Source: an uncultured Acidobacteriota bacterium (lineage in GTDB: Bacteria > Acidobacteriota > Terriglobia > Bryobacterales > Bryobacteraceae). From it: a stretch of DNA of 35,536 nt. Below the pieces are notes generated by a model. The model had not been told where the DNA came from and ran no database searches. It saw only the letters and a program-made list of their open reading frames with translations. A program made the translations under genes and the position numbers. Shown in pieces: positions 25,566 to 34,792 of this stretch. The first letter of the stretch is position 1; every line of letters starts with the position of its first letter. The stretch spans positions 1-35,536 of the forward strand of contig CADECY010000098.1 of assembly GCA_902825945.1 (NCBI GenBank). The letters run 5' to 3'.

Positions 25566-26993
25566 CGCGAACACATCCGCGTCCTTCAGCACGAACCGCA
25601 ACCGGACGGGCTTGCCCGCCAAACTCGCGACATCAGCCGGGCCCTTCCACCGCGCCGCTCGCTCGATCTGGTCGCCGATCATCTCGACGCTGTCGCCGAG
25701 CGCGAAACCCGGAATCGCGCGTCCATCCGGCTCCTGGATCTCCACGCGGACCCCGCCCGGAGCCGAAGTCGCGTAGTTCAGCAATAGCTGCGATCCCGCG
25801 AACGTCAGCGGCTTCGTAACCGCTTCGCCACTCAAGTATCCGGCGTGGATCGACGCGAATCGATCGAGCACCAACGAGTACCGCCGAAGATGCGTGCCCG
25901 GTTGTCCGTAGTTGCTGAGCGTGTAGAACGAGATTTCGGCCGGTCCCGTCTGCACCGTATTCAACGCCGGATAGTTGTTGCGCGAGACCCAGTTCTCGAC
26001 ACCGAGCCCGGGGCGCAGGAAGGCTTCCAGGAAGGCACGCTCGTAGGCCGTGCCACCGCGCGAGGTGATCAGCACCGCGTCGGCGCAGTCCTTGTAGTAG
26101 CCGGGATTCACGCCGAGTCCCTTCGCCTCATCGTCCGACATCACCTGGCGGCCTGGCATGAATCGGGCCGCGAGCGCGATGTACTGGTGCGGCGCACGGA
26201 AGTAGGGATGGGTCTGGTTGACGTAGAGGTGTTCGGGTGGCGCGTCACCGAACGTCATCTCGACACCCGCGCTCCAGTTCAGGAAGTCATCGCTCGTGGT
26301 GCGGCTGATCCAACGAACCCGCTTACCGCTGACGACTTTGAAGGTCCGAAAGTACATCACGTACTTTTGTTCGCACTCCGACCAGAAGGCGAGATTTTGC
26401 GAGTCGAACGCACCCGCGCGAAACACCGGCTCCTCGCGCATTTTCTTCCATCGGATCCCATCAGCGGACTGAAAGGCCACCAGTCCGCTGGTGCGCGTTC
26501 CGGCTAGAGCCTTGTAGCGCTGTTCGGCGGCCACGCCCGGCTTGGTGTCGATCACCGGGCTGAAGTTGCTCGAGAAAGGCGCCATGCCCGAAAGGATCAT
26601 GTTGTTCTTGCGGCTGTACTTGTATTCGAACAGCTCGAGATCGGGCCTGGTGAACTGCTTTCCGTCCTTCGACACCGCATAGCAGGTGGACTCCGCCGCG
26701 CTTCCATCCTTGCCCGATTCGGGCAAGCCGCGATAGTAGAGCCGGAACTCATCCCCATCGTGAATCACGGTCACGTAGTTCGAGAATTGGCCTTCCCATG
26801 GCTTGTCGAGCGTGATCGCCGTCGACTCGCGGCGCGGAGTCTGCAACGCGAGTTCCGCGCCCGTCATGCGATCGATCAGGAAGCGGTCGACGAACAACTC
26901 ACGGCGCGATCCGATCTCGATCGCCCCTTGCCCGCTCGCGGGCAAGGCCAACGCCAGAGCCGCCGCGGTTGCCGTGAACTCGCGCCTCGTCAT
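25551..26993 (-). CDS. Tat-exported five-bladed-propeller glycoside-hydrolase-like protein
   Basis: The start at 26993 gives a twin-arginine leader ('MTRREFTATAAALALALPASG') and forms a TGATG junction with the stop of the receptor gene upstream, so the two are translationally coupled. The mature part opens with 'RRELFVDRFLIDRM' and continues with repeats like 'DGDEFRLYYRGLP', 'AFQSADGIRWKKM', 'CEQKYVMYFRTF' and 'APHQYIALAARF', the pattern of GH32/GH43-like beta-propellers. Proteins with this 'R.LFVD.FLI' opening are common in Planctomycetes and Acidobacteria and are usually listed as hypothetical or as beta-fructosidase-like. A C-terminal beta-sandwich (about 380-480, 'GGVRVEIQEPDGRAIPGF') may bind carbohydrate. 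Catalytic residues could not be assigned, so the activity is unproven. It is 480 residues long. Confidence 0.75.
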   Translation of the reverse strand: MTRREFTATAAALALALPASGQGAIEIGSRRELFVDRFLIDRMTGAELALQTPRRESTAITLDKPWEGQFSNYVTVIHDGDEFRLYYRGLPESGKDGSAAESTCYAVSKDGKQFTRPDLELFEYKYSRKNNMILSGMAPFSSNFSPVIDTKPGVAAEQRYKALAGTRTSGLVAFQSADGIRWKKMREEPVFRAGAFDSQNLAFWSECEQKYVMYFRTFKVVSGKRVRWISRTTSDDFLNWSAGVEMTFGDAPPEHLYVNQTHPYFRAPHQYIALAARFMPGRQVMSDDEAKGLGVNPGYYKDCADAVLITSRGGTAYERAFLEAFLRPGLGVENWVSRNNYPALNTVQTGPAEISFYTLSNYGQPGTHLRRYSLVLDRFASIHAGYLSGEAVTKPLTFAGSQLLLNYATSAPGGVRVEIQEPDGRAIPGFALGDSVEMIGDQIERAARWKGPADVASLAGKPVRLRFVLKDADVFALRFA

Positions 26994-29900
26994 CAGAAAT
27001 CGAACCGGCCGACAAGCTGAATATTGCGCGGACCTGCCTGGAGGCTCCGGATCACGCCGAAGTTCGGCGCGCCGAGCGTCGCCGCCGGAGCTCCGAGTTG
27101 GACTCGATTGAGGAAGTTCTGCGACTCCATGCGGACCGTGATGCGCTTGCCCTCGACCACGGGGAACACCTTCTGGACCGCGAAATCGACTTGCGCGAGT
27201 CCGGGTGTGCGAAGCGTGTTCTTGCCTTGCGCGCCCCAGACGTAGTTCGGCGGCAGGCTGAACGCGGCGGGATCGAACCAGCGGTCGCGAGTCTGGGTTC
27301 CGGCAAGCGGATTGCTCACGACGTTGGCGCGATTGGTCCCGGAGCCGTTGTTCATCACCTGCCCGGCGACGCCGGCGGTGAACGGGAATCCGCCCTGTAG
27401 GGTGATCAGGCCGGACGTCTCCCAACCGCCGATCACGGCACGTGCGGCCTTGTTCCACGAAGTGAGCTTGGGCAAGTGATATCCGTACGCGGTGACCCAG
27501 CGCTTGCGGAAATCGTAGTTCGCCGGACCATAGTCGTACCGGAAGTTGAAGGGATCGTTGAGGGTGCCATCCGTCCCGGTCGAATAGGCAAGAGATTTCG
27601 AGAAAGTGAATGCGCTTTGCACGAAGAGCCCGCGCCACTGTTGCTGCTTGAAGGTGATTTCCAGTCCGTTGTAGTTGCTGTCATTGATGGGCAAGAACTG
27701 CCAGAAGAAACCGACGTTCGGATAGGGCCGGCTGTCCTGGAGCGGGCGCGCACTCGGTATGGGCGTGTTACCGGGAGCCAGCGTCGGGAACGCGAGCGCG
27801 CGCTGGCCCGTGTAGCCGATCTCGATCGCGGTACGGCGGAACGGATTGAGCTGGATGTTGAAACTCCACTTCTGCGTGTACGGATCGTGGCGGTCGAGCG
27901 GACCGTAATATGCCCCGAAGGTGCGCGCCGCGAGAGCTCCGATGGCTCCGCCCGCCGGGAATCCCTGGCGCGGGACGATCGGCCGGTCGAGTTCGCTGGC
28001 GAGCCCGAAGTCGAAGAAGAAGGGGCTGCCTTCGGTCCCGGCGTTGTTGAAATTGTTGGAAACCGTGACGCCGTAGAATATGCCGTAGCCGCCGCGAAGC
28101 ACGATGTTGCGGCCCGCGTTGTAGGCGAAGCCCATTCTCGGCGAGAAGTTGCTCCAGTTCTTGCGCGGGATGATCTCATCGAGCGAGGCATATCGCCAGC
28201 CTGCCGGGAGATCGCCGTTGGGGAATCTGAGCAGGTCGCGCACGATGCGCCGGGTGCTCGAAGGCAGCAGGCGTTCGCCGGTGCGGAGGTCGAAGTTGCC
28301 AAAGCGGTCCTGCTCTTCCGACCACGGACCGAAGTAGTCCCAACGGACGCCCATGTTCAACGTAAGTTTCGAGTTGGCGCGGAAATCGTCTTGCACAAAT
28401 CCGCTGACTCGCGTGGTGCGGATGCGGACGCCGTCGAACTGGTAATTAGTCGAGAATGCGCGCGCCTGCCCGAGCAGCGCGTCGGCCATCCCGTGGCGGA
28501 GGGGTTCGAGCGCGGCTCCGACCACCGGCGTGGTGTAGGTGCCGTCGTAGGTGAGGCTGCCACCGCCGTTGCGTCCCTGGAAGCGGTTATTGGCCACCCG
28601 ATTGGCTTCCGCGCCCATTTTGAGCGCGTGGCGTCCCCGCTGCCAGCTCAGGTTGTCCATGAATTGCCACGAGTGTTCGACCAGGAAGAACGGCGTGGGC
28701 ACGCTCGCGATCGGACGGATGATCGAGCTGCCGGTGAAGTTGCGGACGCTGAAGCTCGGAAATCCGCGCGCGAAGCTGACCGTGTTCCAGTTGGGGATGT
28801 TGAACTCGTCCATGATGTTCTCGTTGTTCAACATTTCGTTGCCGAAGCGGAGGTAGTTGTATCCGGCGCGGGCCTCGTTCACGAGGGTGGGCGTGAAGAC
28901 GTGGGTGTAGGTGAGTCCGGTGTTGGTGGCGTCGAGTGCACCTCGACCGCCGAGGCGGTCGGAGGGCATCCAGAAGGCGCGCCGGCGTCCGCCTCGCTGT
29001 TGCGAGAATCGTCCGGTGACGGTATTCCTCGAGTTGATGTTGATGTCGGTCTTGGCGTTGTAGGAATTGAGGCCGTCGTTGTTGCGTTCGGATACGAGGT
29101 AGTTGTTACGGACGTTCGGATTCGGATCGCGGAAATTGATGTCGGGAAAAAAGCTGAGCAGACGGGTGGTCATCGGATCGATGCGCGAGGCGGGGATGAC
29201 GTTGTTCGGGAACGGCGTGCGGCGGCCCACGTTGACGCCGCCGGCGGTCGTGGTGGCGGGATCGCCATACGGGAACGCCTGATCGGTGAAGATGCCGCGG
29301 CGCTCGTTGGCCGACGGCATGATGTAGGTGTTGATGACGCTGCTCGGGTTGCGGAGCCCCTCGTAGTTGCCGAACAAGAAGACGCGGTTCTTGATGATCG
29401 GCAGGCCGAGTCCCGCGCCGAACTGGTTGCGGCGCAGAGGCTGTCTTCGCGGATTGGTTCCGGTGAAGTCGAAGGGACGGGCGTCGAGCTTGTCGTTGCG
29501 GAGATAGTCGTAGGCGAAGCCGTGCCGCTCGTTCGTGCCTGACTTGATTGCGATGTTGACCACGCCGCCACCGGAGCGGCCGAACTCGGCCGAGTAGGCG
29601 CTGGTTTGGATCGCGAATTCCTGGATGGCGTCGATGGCGGGAGTGACGCCCATGGCGCCGGAGAACTCCATGTTGTTCGAGATGCCGTCGATGATGAAGT
29701 TGTTCGCCTCCGCCGAAGCGCCGCCGATGGTGACAGCGGCGCCGGAGAAGTCGCGCTGGCGGCTGGCCGGAGGTCCGTTGGTAGTGCCGGGCACGAGTGC
29801 GGCGATGGCGAGGAAGTTGCGGCCGAAGATGGGGATTTCCTGAAGCACCTGGCGTGAGATGACGCCACCGACCTCGGGCGTGTCGGTCTTGATGAGCGGC

Positions 29901-30253
29901 GTTGCCCCGGTGACCTCGACGGTTTGGGTGGTTTCGCCCACTTGGAGTGTGAGGTCGACGCGGACACGCGCCTTCACGGTGATCGGCACGGGCGGGTGGA
30001 CGGCCTTCTTGAACCCATTGGCCTCGGCGCTCACTGAATAGTTGCCGAGCGGAAGATTCGTGACGGTATACTCACCCGCTTCGTTCGACGTGGTGGAACG
30101 GACGGCACCGGTTCCGATGTTCGTCACGCGGACTGGTGCATTTGCAATGGCGGCTCCGGTCGGATCGGAGATGGAACCGAGGATGGTTCCTTCAGTCGCT
30201 TGTCCGTACAGTACTCCCGCGACTGCAATCGACAAGAAGATCAGGTTCTTCAT
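26993..30253 (-). CDS. Oar-like TonB-dependent outer-membrane receptor (third of three)
   Basis: This 1,086-residue receptor begins with the signal 'MKNLIFLSIAVAGVLYGQ'. The carboxypeptidase-regulatory domain is at about 20-110 ('TILGSISDPTGAAIANAPVRV', 'GEYTVTNLPLGNYSVSAEA'). The plug follows with 'IPIFGRNFLAIAALVPGT', 'NNFIIDGISNNMEFSG' and 'YSAEFGRSGGGVVNIAIKSG'. The barrel ends '-QLVGRFDF' with the terminal Phe. The stop shares one base with the start of the exported propeller hydrolase (TGATG), so receptor and enzyme are made together and probably act on the same substrate, the receptor importing what the enzyme releases. The substrate is not evident. The gene is divergent from the TlpA-like gene across 58 nt. 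Confidence 0.92.
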   Translation of the reverse strand: MKNLIFLSIAVAGVLYGQATEGTILGSISDPTGAAIANAPVRVTNIGTGAVRSTTSNEAGEYTVTNLPLGNYSVSAEANGFKKAVHPPVPITVKARVRVDLTLQVGETTQTVEVTGATPLIKTDTPEVGGVISRQVLQEIPIFGRNFLAIAALVPGTTNGPPASRQRDFSGAAVTIGGASAEANNFIIDGISNNMEFSGAMGVTPAIDAIQEFAIQTSAYSAEFGRSGGGVVNIAIKSGTNERHGFAYDYLRNDKLDARPFDFTGTNPRRQPLRRNQFGAGLGLPIIKNRVFLFGNYEGLRNPSSVINTYIMPSANERRGIFTDQAFPYGDPATTTAGGVNVGRRTPFPNNVIPASRIDPMTTRLLSFFPDINFRDPNPNVRNNYLVSERNNDGLNSYNAKTDININSRNTVTGRFSQQRGGRRRAFWMPSDRLGGRGALDATNTGLTYTHVFTPTLVNEARAGYNYLRFGNEMLNNENIMDEFNIPNWNTVSFARGFPSFSVRNFTGSSIIRPIASVPTPFFLVEHSWQFMDNLSWQRGRHALKMGAEANRVANNRFQGRNGGGSLTYDGTYTTPVVGAALEPLRHGMADALLGQARAFSTNYQFDGVRIRTTRVSGFVQDDFRANSKLTLNMGVRWDYFGPWSEEQDRFGNFDLRTGERLLPSSTRRIVRDLLRFPNGDLPAGWRYASLDEIIPRKNWSNFSPRMGFAYNAGRNIVLRGGYGIFYGVTVSNNFNNAGTEGSPFFFDFGLASELDRPIVPRQGFPAGGAIGALAARTFGAYYGPLDRHDPYTQKWSFNIQLNPFRRTAIEIGYTGQRALAFPTLAPGNTPIPSARPLQDSRPYPNVGFFWQFLPINDSNYNGLEITFKQQQWRGLFVQSAFTFSKSLAYSTGTDGTLNDPFNFRYDYGPANYDFRKRWVTAYGYHLPKLTSWNKAARAVIGGWETSGLITLQGGFPFTAGVAGQVMNNGSGTNRANVVSNPLAGTQTRDRWFDPAAFSLPPNYVWGAQGKNTLRTPGLAQVDFAVQKVFPVVEGKRITVRMESQNFLNRVQLGAPAATLGAPNFGVIRSLQAGPRNIQLVGRFDF

Positions 30254-30311
30254 TTGGAAACATCATATCGCGCGGGCGGGGCGATAATTTTCGGGCGGTT
30301 ATCATGGGGAC

Positions 30312-31178
30312 ATGATTCGCGCGCTCGAGCTCTGGTTGCTTGCCGGCCTTTTCGCGCTACTGCCGGCACAACAACCCGCCGCCCAAAGACCAGGCTATAC
30401 GCCTGCCGAGCATGCCATCGCCGATCAGCTCCGGGAGATGCGCAACGTGCCCGATGGCAAACGTGGCCCATTCACGCTGAGACTGGCGCTCGACATCCGC
30501 GCTCTGCCCAACAGCTCGCGAAAAGTAAGCCTCGCCTACGGACCGGCCAATCTTTCGACCGAGGGCGACTTCGGGCGGGAGACGCTGGCCGGAGTGGCTC
30601 TGACGTTGGCCGCGGCTCTGCGAGAGTCCCCGGCTCCGGCCGGGAAAGATGGTAAACCGGCCGGTCCCTATCTGACGCTCGCGCAGTTCGCGCTGTACGA
30701 AAGCATCCCGGTGAGCTTGGACGATCCTTCGTACACGGCCGCCTTGCGGCACTTCAAGGAGTTGGACAAGGTGCGCACCCAGGCCGACTTCACGCTCTCC
30801 GATCTCAAAGGGAAACAGTGGCACCTGCGTGGGTTGCGCGGCCAAGTGGTGTTGGTCAACTTCTGGGCGACGTGGTGTCCGCCCTGCCGCAAAGAGATGC
30901 CGGATCTCGAGGCGTTGTTCAAGAAGCACCAGAAGAAGGGGCTGGTGGTGCTGGCACTGTCGGACGAGGACTCGGCGAAGGTCAATGGGTTCCTCGAAGC
31001 GCAGCGATACACCTTCCCGGTGCTCCTCGATCCGCGCGGCGCGGCCGCGCGCACCTTTGGCGTCGATGGCATTCCCAAGAGCTTTCTGTTCGATCGGGAA
31101 GGGAAGCTGGTTGCGCAAGCGATCGACATGCGGACCCGCCGTCAGTTTGAGGCAATGCTGAAGCAGGCTGGCCTGTAG
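30312..31178 (+). CDS. TlpA/ResA-like thioredoxin-fold protein
   Basis: This 288-residue exported thiol-disulfide protein has an N-terminal hydrophobic leader (about 1-20, 'ALELWLLAGLFALLPAQ'). A helical region of about 130 residues with no recognised family ('YTPAEHAIADQLREMRNVPDG') follows. The AhpC-TSA/Redoxin domain spans about 155-288: 'ADFTLSDLKGKQW', 'VVLVNFWATWCPPCRKEMP' with the active-site 'WCPPC' at 188-192, and the cis-Pro loop 'VDGIPKSFLFD'. The CPPC site matches TlpA/ResA-type reductases that keep periplasmic thiols reduced, for example for cytochrome c maturation, but no maturation genes are near. The extra N-terminal region is atypical. It ends exactly where the convergent cca-like gene ends. 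Confidence 0.88.
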   Translation: MIRALELWLLAGLFALLPAQQPAAQRPGYTPAEHAIADQLREMRNVPDGKRGPFTLRLALDIRALPNSSRKVSLAYGPANLSTEGDFGRETLAGVALTLAAALRESPAPAGKDGKPAGPYLTLAQFALYESIPVSLDDPSYTAALRHFKELDKVRTQADFTLSDLKGKQWHLRGLRGQVVLVNFWATWCPPCRKEMPDLEALFKKHQKKGLVVLALSDEDSAKVNGFLEAQRYTFPVLLDPRGAAARTFGVDGIPKSFLFDREGKLVAQAIDMRTRRQFEAMLKQAGL

Positions 31179-32492
31179 CTACCGCGCCGCGATCTCCGCC
31201 CGTGCGATCGCAAGCGCTTCCTCGCGAGTCGAAATCCGTCCCTCCAACTGCGCCGATTCCACGGCTTCGAGAGCGCGCTTGAATGCCGGGCCCGGCGCGA
31301 ATCCAGCCGCGATCAGGTCGTCTCCCTTCAGCAAGCGCGGCGGCCGCAGCGCCTCTGCGGGCAACGCAGCTATCTTCGCCTTCACGAACTCGTAATTCGC
31401 GAGCATCCCGTGGCTCGATTCGCAATCGAGCCGGTGTAGTTCGAGATGCCCCTCGAAGCCTTCCATCCGCAGGAAGCGCTTCAGCGTGCTCTCCTTCATC
31501 TTCTTCACTTCGATGAAGCGAAGATGATTCGCCACCAGCGATTGCACCTGCCGGATCACGTCGATCGAAAAGCGCAGACGGCCGAGAATCTCTTCCGCCA
31601 TGCGGGCGCCCAGTTCGGCGTGCCCATCGAACCGGATGCGATCCGCCCGGCGGAAGGTAGGCGGCTTGGCCACGTCGTGCAACAACACCCCGAGCGCGAG
31701 CGACAGGCTCGGGTGATACATCTTCTCGAGCATGATGAGCGTGTGTGTCCACACATCGCCTTCGGGATGATACTCGGGCGGCTGTTCGATTCCCTTCATC
31801 GCCGCGACCTCGGGCAGGATCTCGGCCAGCAAGCCCGACTCGTCGAGCAGTTCGAAGCCGTAGCGCGCGCCGCCCTCCATGAGTATCCGCGCGATCTCGT
31901 GCTGGACGCGCTCGGCGGAGACTACGCGGATCAGCTCCGGCATGCGCCGGATCGCGTCCATCGTTTCGCCGTGAATGTGGAATCCGAATCGTGCGGCGAA
32001 CCGTACCGCGCGAAGCATGCGCAGGTGGTCCTCCGCGAATCGGCGCGCCGGATCGCCGACAGTGCGGATCAGACCCGCCTGGAGATCGGCGCGTCCGCCG
32101 GTGTAGTCGGTGATCTCGCCCGATTCAGGATCCATGAGCAGCGAGTTGATGGTGAAGTCGCGCCGTTCGACATCGGCTTCCGGGTTCGCCTCGAACATCA
32201 CGCGTTCGGGCCTGCGTCCGTCGCGATACTCATGGTCGCTGCGGAACGTCGCCACTTCGACGTGGACGTGATCTTCCTTCACCATCACGACGCCGAAGTG
32301 CGCCCCCACGAGGCCCGAACCGGGGAACAACGACAGGATGTCGAGCGGATGCGCGCTGGTGGCGACGTCGAAGTCCTTCGGTTGGCGGCCGAGGATGAGA
32401 TCGCGCACACAGCCCCCCACCAGGAACGCCTGATGATGGTGACTCCGCAATTCCCGAACGATCTTGAACGCGAGCGACTGAGCATCGGCCAT
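31179..32492 (-). CDS. CCA-adding enzyme / class II tRNA nucleotidyltransferase with HD domain
   Basis: The 437-residue product belongs to the class II nucleotidyltransferase family that completes tRNA 3' ends. It shows 'GGCVRDLILG' at 26-35, the metal-binding 'DFD' at 40-42, the head-neck motif 'RRDFTINSLLMD' at 110-121 and 'AEDHLRMLRAVRFAARF' at 153-169. A C-terminal HD domain follows: His250, 'HD' at 272-273 and His291 in 'DGHAEL'. The 'GAHFGVVMV' strand lacks the basic pair typical of poly(A) polymerase I, so a tRNA function is favoured. Some lineages split CC- and A-addition between two such enzymes, and that cannot be decided here. The ATG at 32492 is preferred over the TTG three bases earlier. 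The gene is divergent from the permease with only 32 nt between starts. Confidence 0.88.
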   Translation of the reverse strand: MADAQSLAFKIVRELRSHHHQAFLVGGCVRDLILGRQPKDFDVATSAHPLDILSLFPGSGLVGAHFGVVMVKEDHVHVEVATFRSDHEYRDGRRPERVMFEANPEADVERRDFTINSLLMDPESGEITDYTGGRADLQAGLIRTVGDPARRFAEDHLRMLRAVRFAARFGFHIHGETMDAIRRMPELIRVVSAERVQHEIARILMEGGARYGFELLDESGLLAEILPEVAAMKGIEQPPEYHPEGDVWTHTLIMLEKMYHPSLSLALGVLLHDVAKPPTFRRADRIRFDGHAELGARMAEEILGRLRFSIDVIRQVQSLVANHLRFIEVKKMKESTLKRFLRMEGFEGHLELHRLDCESSHGMLANYEFVKAKIAALPAEALRPPRLLKGDDLIAAGFAPGPAFKRALEAVESAQLEGRISTREEALAIARAEIAAR

Positions 32493-32524
32493 CAATTGAT
32501 CGTAGAATAATCGTGTCCCCCTCT

Positions 32525-34792
32525 ATGTCTGACTCCGAGCCTTACCCGTCGAAGGGACCCTCTTCGACGGCGAAGGTAGTCATCGCGACCACGGTCGCCC
32601 TCTCGTTCATCTCGTTCTGGCGCGGCGCCGCGATCGTTTTGAGCGACCTCGCTTCCACGATGTTTTACGTGGGAGGCATTGCTGAACAGGCGATCGGCAA
32701 GTCCGCGCCTTGGTTCGTGCTCGCCGTGATGGCGTTCGGATTCGCGATTCGCTCCGTCCATGTCGAGAGCTGCGGATTGTTCGTCCGCGGCGGTGTCTAC
32801 GTTGTCGTGCGCGACAGCATGGGACCGACGATGGCCAAGATCTCGGTTTCGGCGCTCGTGGTGGATTACATCCTGACGGGTCCGATCAGTTCGGTGAGCG
32901 CGGGCCAGTACCTCGGACGCCTGCTGAACGAGTTCGCCGAGCTGACGCATCAGAACGTCCACATCAATCCGAACTACTTCGCCGCGATCTTCGGGATAGT
33001 CGTAACGGCGTACTTCTGGTGGGCCAACATCAAGGGCGTTCACGAGTCGAGCGGCAAGGCTCTGCGGATCATGCAGGTGACCACGGTAATGGTGGGCATT
33101 TTGCTCGTCTGGTGCGGCATCACGCTGCTGGTGAAGGATCATGTCCAGTTGCCGCCGGCACCATCGGCGGAGAACCTCCGCTTCACCCCGGATTCGCTGG
33201 GCTGGCTCGAGGGAACGATCTGGCCACAGTTCGCCGCCGTGGGCCTGTTGATTGCTTTCGGACATTCACTGCTCGCGATGAGCGGATTCGAGACGCTCGC
33301 GCAGGTCTATCGCGAAATCGCGTATCCCAAGCTCAAGAACCTGCAGATCACCGCCAACATCGTCTGCATCTACGCAACGGTATCGACGGGTCTGATCAGC
33401 CTGCTCGCCGTGATGATCATTCCTGACGAGACACGCAAGCAATACTTCGACAATCTCATCGGCGGACTGTCGATGAGCCTCGCCGGCCCGTATCTTTTGC
33501 GCTTGGGCTTCCACGTGTTCGTGGTGATCGTCGGTGTCATGATTCTCTCCGGCGCGGTCAACACGGCGATCTTCGGCGCCAACGGGATTCTGAATCGCGT
33601 GGCCGAGGACGGCGTGCTCACCGAGTGGTTCCGCAAGCCGCAGAGGCGTTATGGCACCACCTACCGGATCATCACTCTGGTGGCGATCCTGCAGGTGATC
33701 ACGATCATCGGCAGCCGTGGCGACGTTTACCTGCTCGGCGAGGCCTACGCGTTCGGCGTGGTCTGGAGCTTCTTCCTGAAATCGCTGGGCGTACTCGCGT
33801 TGCGATTCCAGCGCACCGATCACGAGTACCGCACGCCGTTCAACTTCACGGTCGGCGGCCGCGAGATTCCAGTGGGACTGATCGCGGTCACGCTGATGCT
33901 CTTCCTCATCGCGATCGCCAACCTGCTGACCAAGAAGATCGCGACGATCTCCGGCCTAGGCTTCACGGCCATCCTGCTCGGCCTGTTCTTCCTTTCGGAG
34001 AAAATCAACTCACGCCGCAAAGGAAAGGACGACAAGGCGCTCGAGGAGTTCAACCTCGACTATCACCAGGAGATCGGTGGCGAAGGCTTGCAAGCGCGGC
34101 CCGGCTGCGTGCTCGTGAGTGTACGCGACTTCACGCGGTTGTTCCATCTCGACAACGTACTGAAGAAAACCAACTTGCGCCGACACGACATCGTCGTCAT
34201 GACCGTGCGCAACATCACGACGGGCGCGGGCGAGTTCGGGCTCACCGACTCACAGCTCTTCTCCAACTACGAAAAGGAACTCTTCAGTCACGTCGTGTCA
34301 CGCGCGGAAAAGCAAGGCAAGACCGTCCAGTTGCTGGTGGTGCCCGGCGTCGATCCGTTCGACGCGATGGTCCAGACCGCCGACAACCTGAAGGCTTCGC
34401 GGCTAGTCACCGGCGTTTCCGCGCGCATGTCGTCCGACGAACTCGCGCATCGCATCGGAAAAGCATGGGAAAAGCTGCCCGAGCCACGTCATCCGTTTTC
34501 GCTCGAAGTCATTTCGCCGGATCGCCCATCGACCTACGTCAACCTCGGTCCGCACCCGCCGCGCCTGTGGCCGGAGGATCTCGATCGCCTGCACGAGCTG
34601 TGGCTGCAATTGAGCGAGGACAGCCGGTTCGGGTCGAACCTGCACCATCGCGACGTGGTGGGCGTGGCGCTGCGGCGCATGCAGCGCGACGTGAAGGAAT
34701 CGGATGTGACCGTCTACGACGACTTGATGCGGGAGCTGCGCACGGCAACTCCCGCTTCGCCTAATCCGCCACCGGGGGATCGGCCTGACTAG
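32525..34792 (+). CDS. APC-superfamily amino-acid permease with C-terminal cytosolic domain
   Basis: This is an inner-membrane transporter of about 755 residues. After a short polar start ('MSDSEPYPSKG'), residues about 15-490 carry roughly twelve hydrophobic helices with the APC pattern: 'ALVVDYILTGPISSVSAGQY', 'LLAMSGFETLAQVYREIAYPK' and 'VEDGVLTEWFRKPQRRYGT'-like loops. From about residue 493 a soluble domain of roughly 260 residues begins. It opens with a charged linker, then alternating strands and helices ('GCVLVSVRDF', 'HDIVVMTVRNI', 'VQLLVVPGVDPFDAMVQTA', 'ASRLVTGVSARMSSDELA') that resemble universal-stress-protein folds. Such domains can bind nucleotides and regulate transport. The substrate is unknown. 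A GTG at 32513 is an alternative start. The 3' end overlaps the convergent small gene by 32 nt. Confidence 0.85.
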   Translation: MSDSEPYPSKGPSSTAKVVIATTVALSFISFWRGAAIVLSDLASTMFYVGGIAEQAIGKSAPWFVLAVMAFGFAIRSVHVESCGLFVRGGVYVVVRDSMGPTMAKISVSALVVDYILTGPISSVSAGQYLGRLLNEFAELTHQNVHINPNYFAAIFGIVVTAYFWWANIKGVHESSGKALRIMQVTTVMVGILLVWCGITLLVKDHVQLPPAPSAENLRFTPDSLGWLEGTIWPQFAAVGLLIAFGHSLLAMSGFETLAQVYREIAYPKLKNLQITANIVCIYATVSTGLISLLAVMIIPDETRKQYFDNLIGGLSMSLAGPYLLRLGFHVFVVIVGVMILSGAVNTAIFGANGILNRVAEDGVLTEWFRKPQRRYGTTYRIITLVAILQVITIIGSRGDVYLLGEAYAFGVVWSFFLKSLGVLALRFQRTDHEYRTPFNFTVGGREIPVGLIAVTLMLFLIAIANLLTKKIATISGLGFTAILLGLFFLSEKINSRRKGKDDKALEEFNLDYHQEIGGEGLQARPGCVLVSVRDFTRLFHLDNVLKKTNLRRHDIVVMTVRNITTGAGEFGLTDSQLFSNYEKELFSHVVSRAEKQGKTVQLLVVPGVDPFDAMVQTADNLKASRLVTGVSARMSSDELAHRIGKAWEKLPEPRHPFSLEVISPDRPSTYVNLGPHPPRLWPEDLDRLHELWLQLSEDSRFGSNLHHRDVVGVALRRMQRDVKESDVTVYDDLMRELRTATPASPNPPPGDRPD

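Noticed and set aside
27476..29542. A 688-codon plus-strand frame opposite the third Oar-like receptor
   Set aside because: Same reason: it is a shadow of the receptor codons, rich in Arg, Glu and Val, with no ribosome site or domain.
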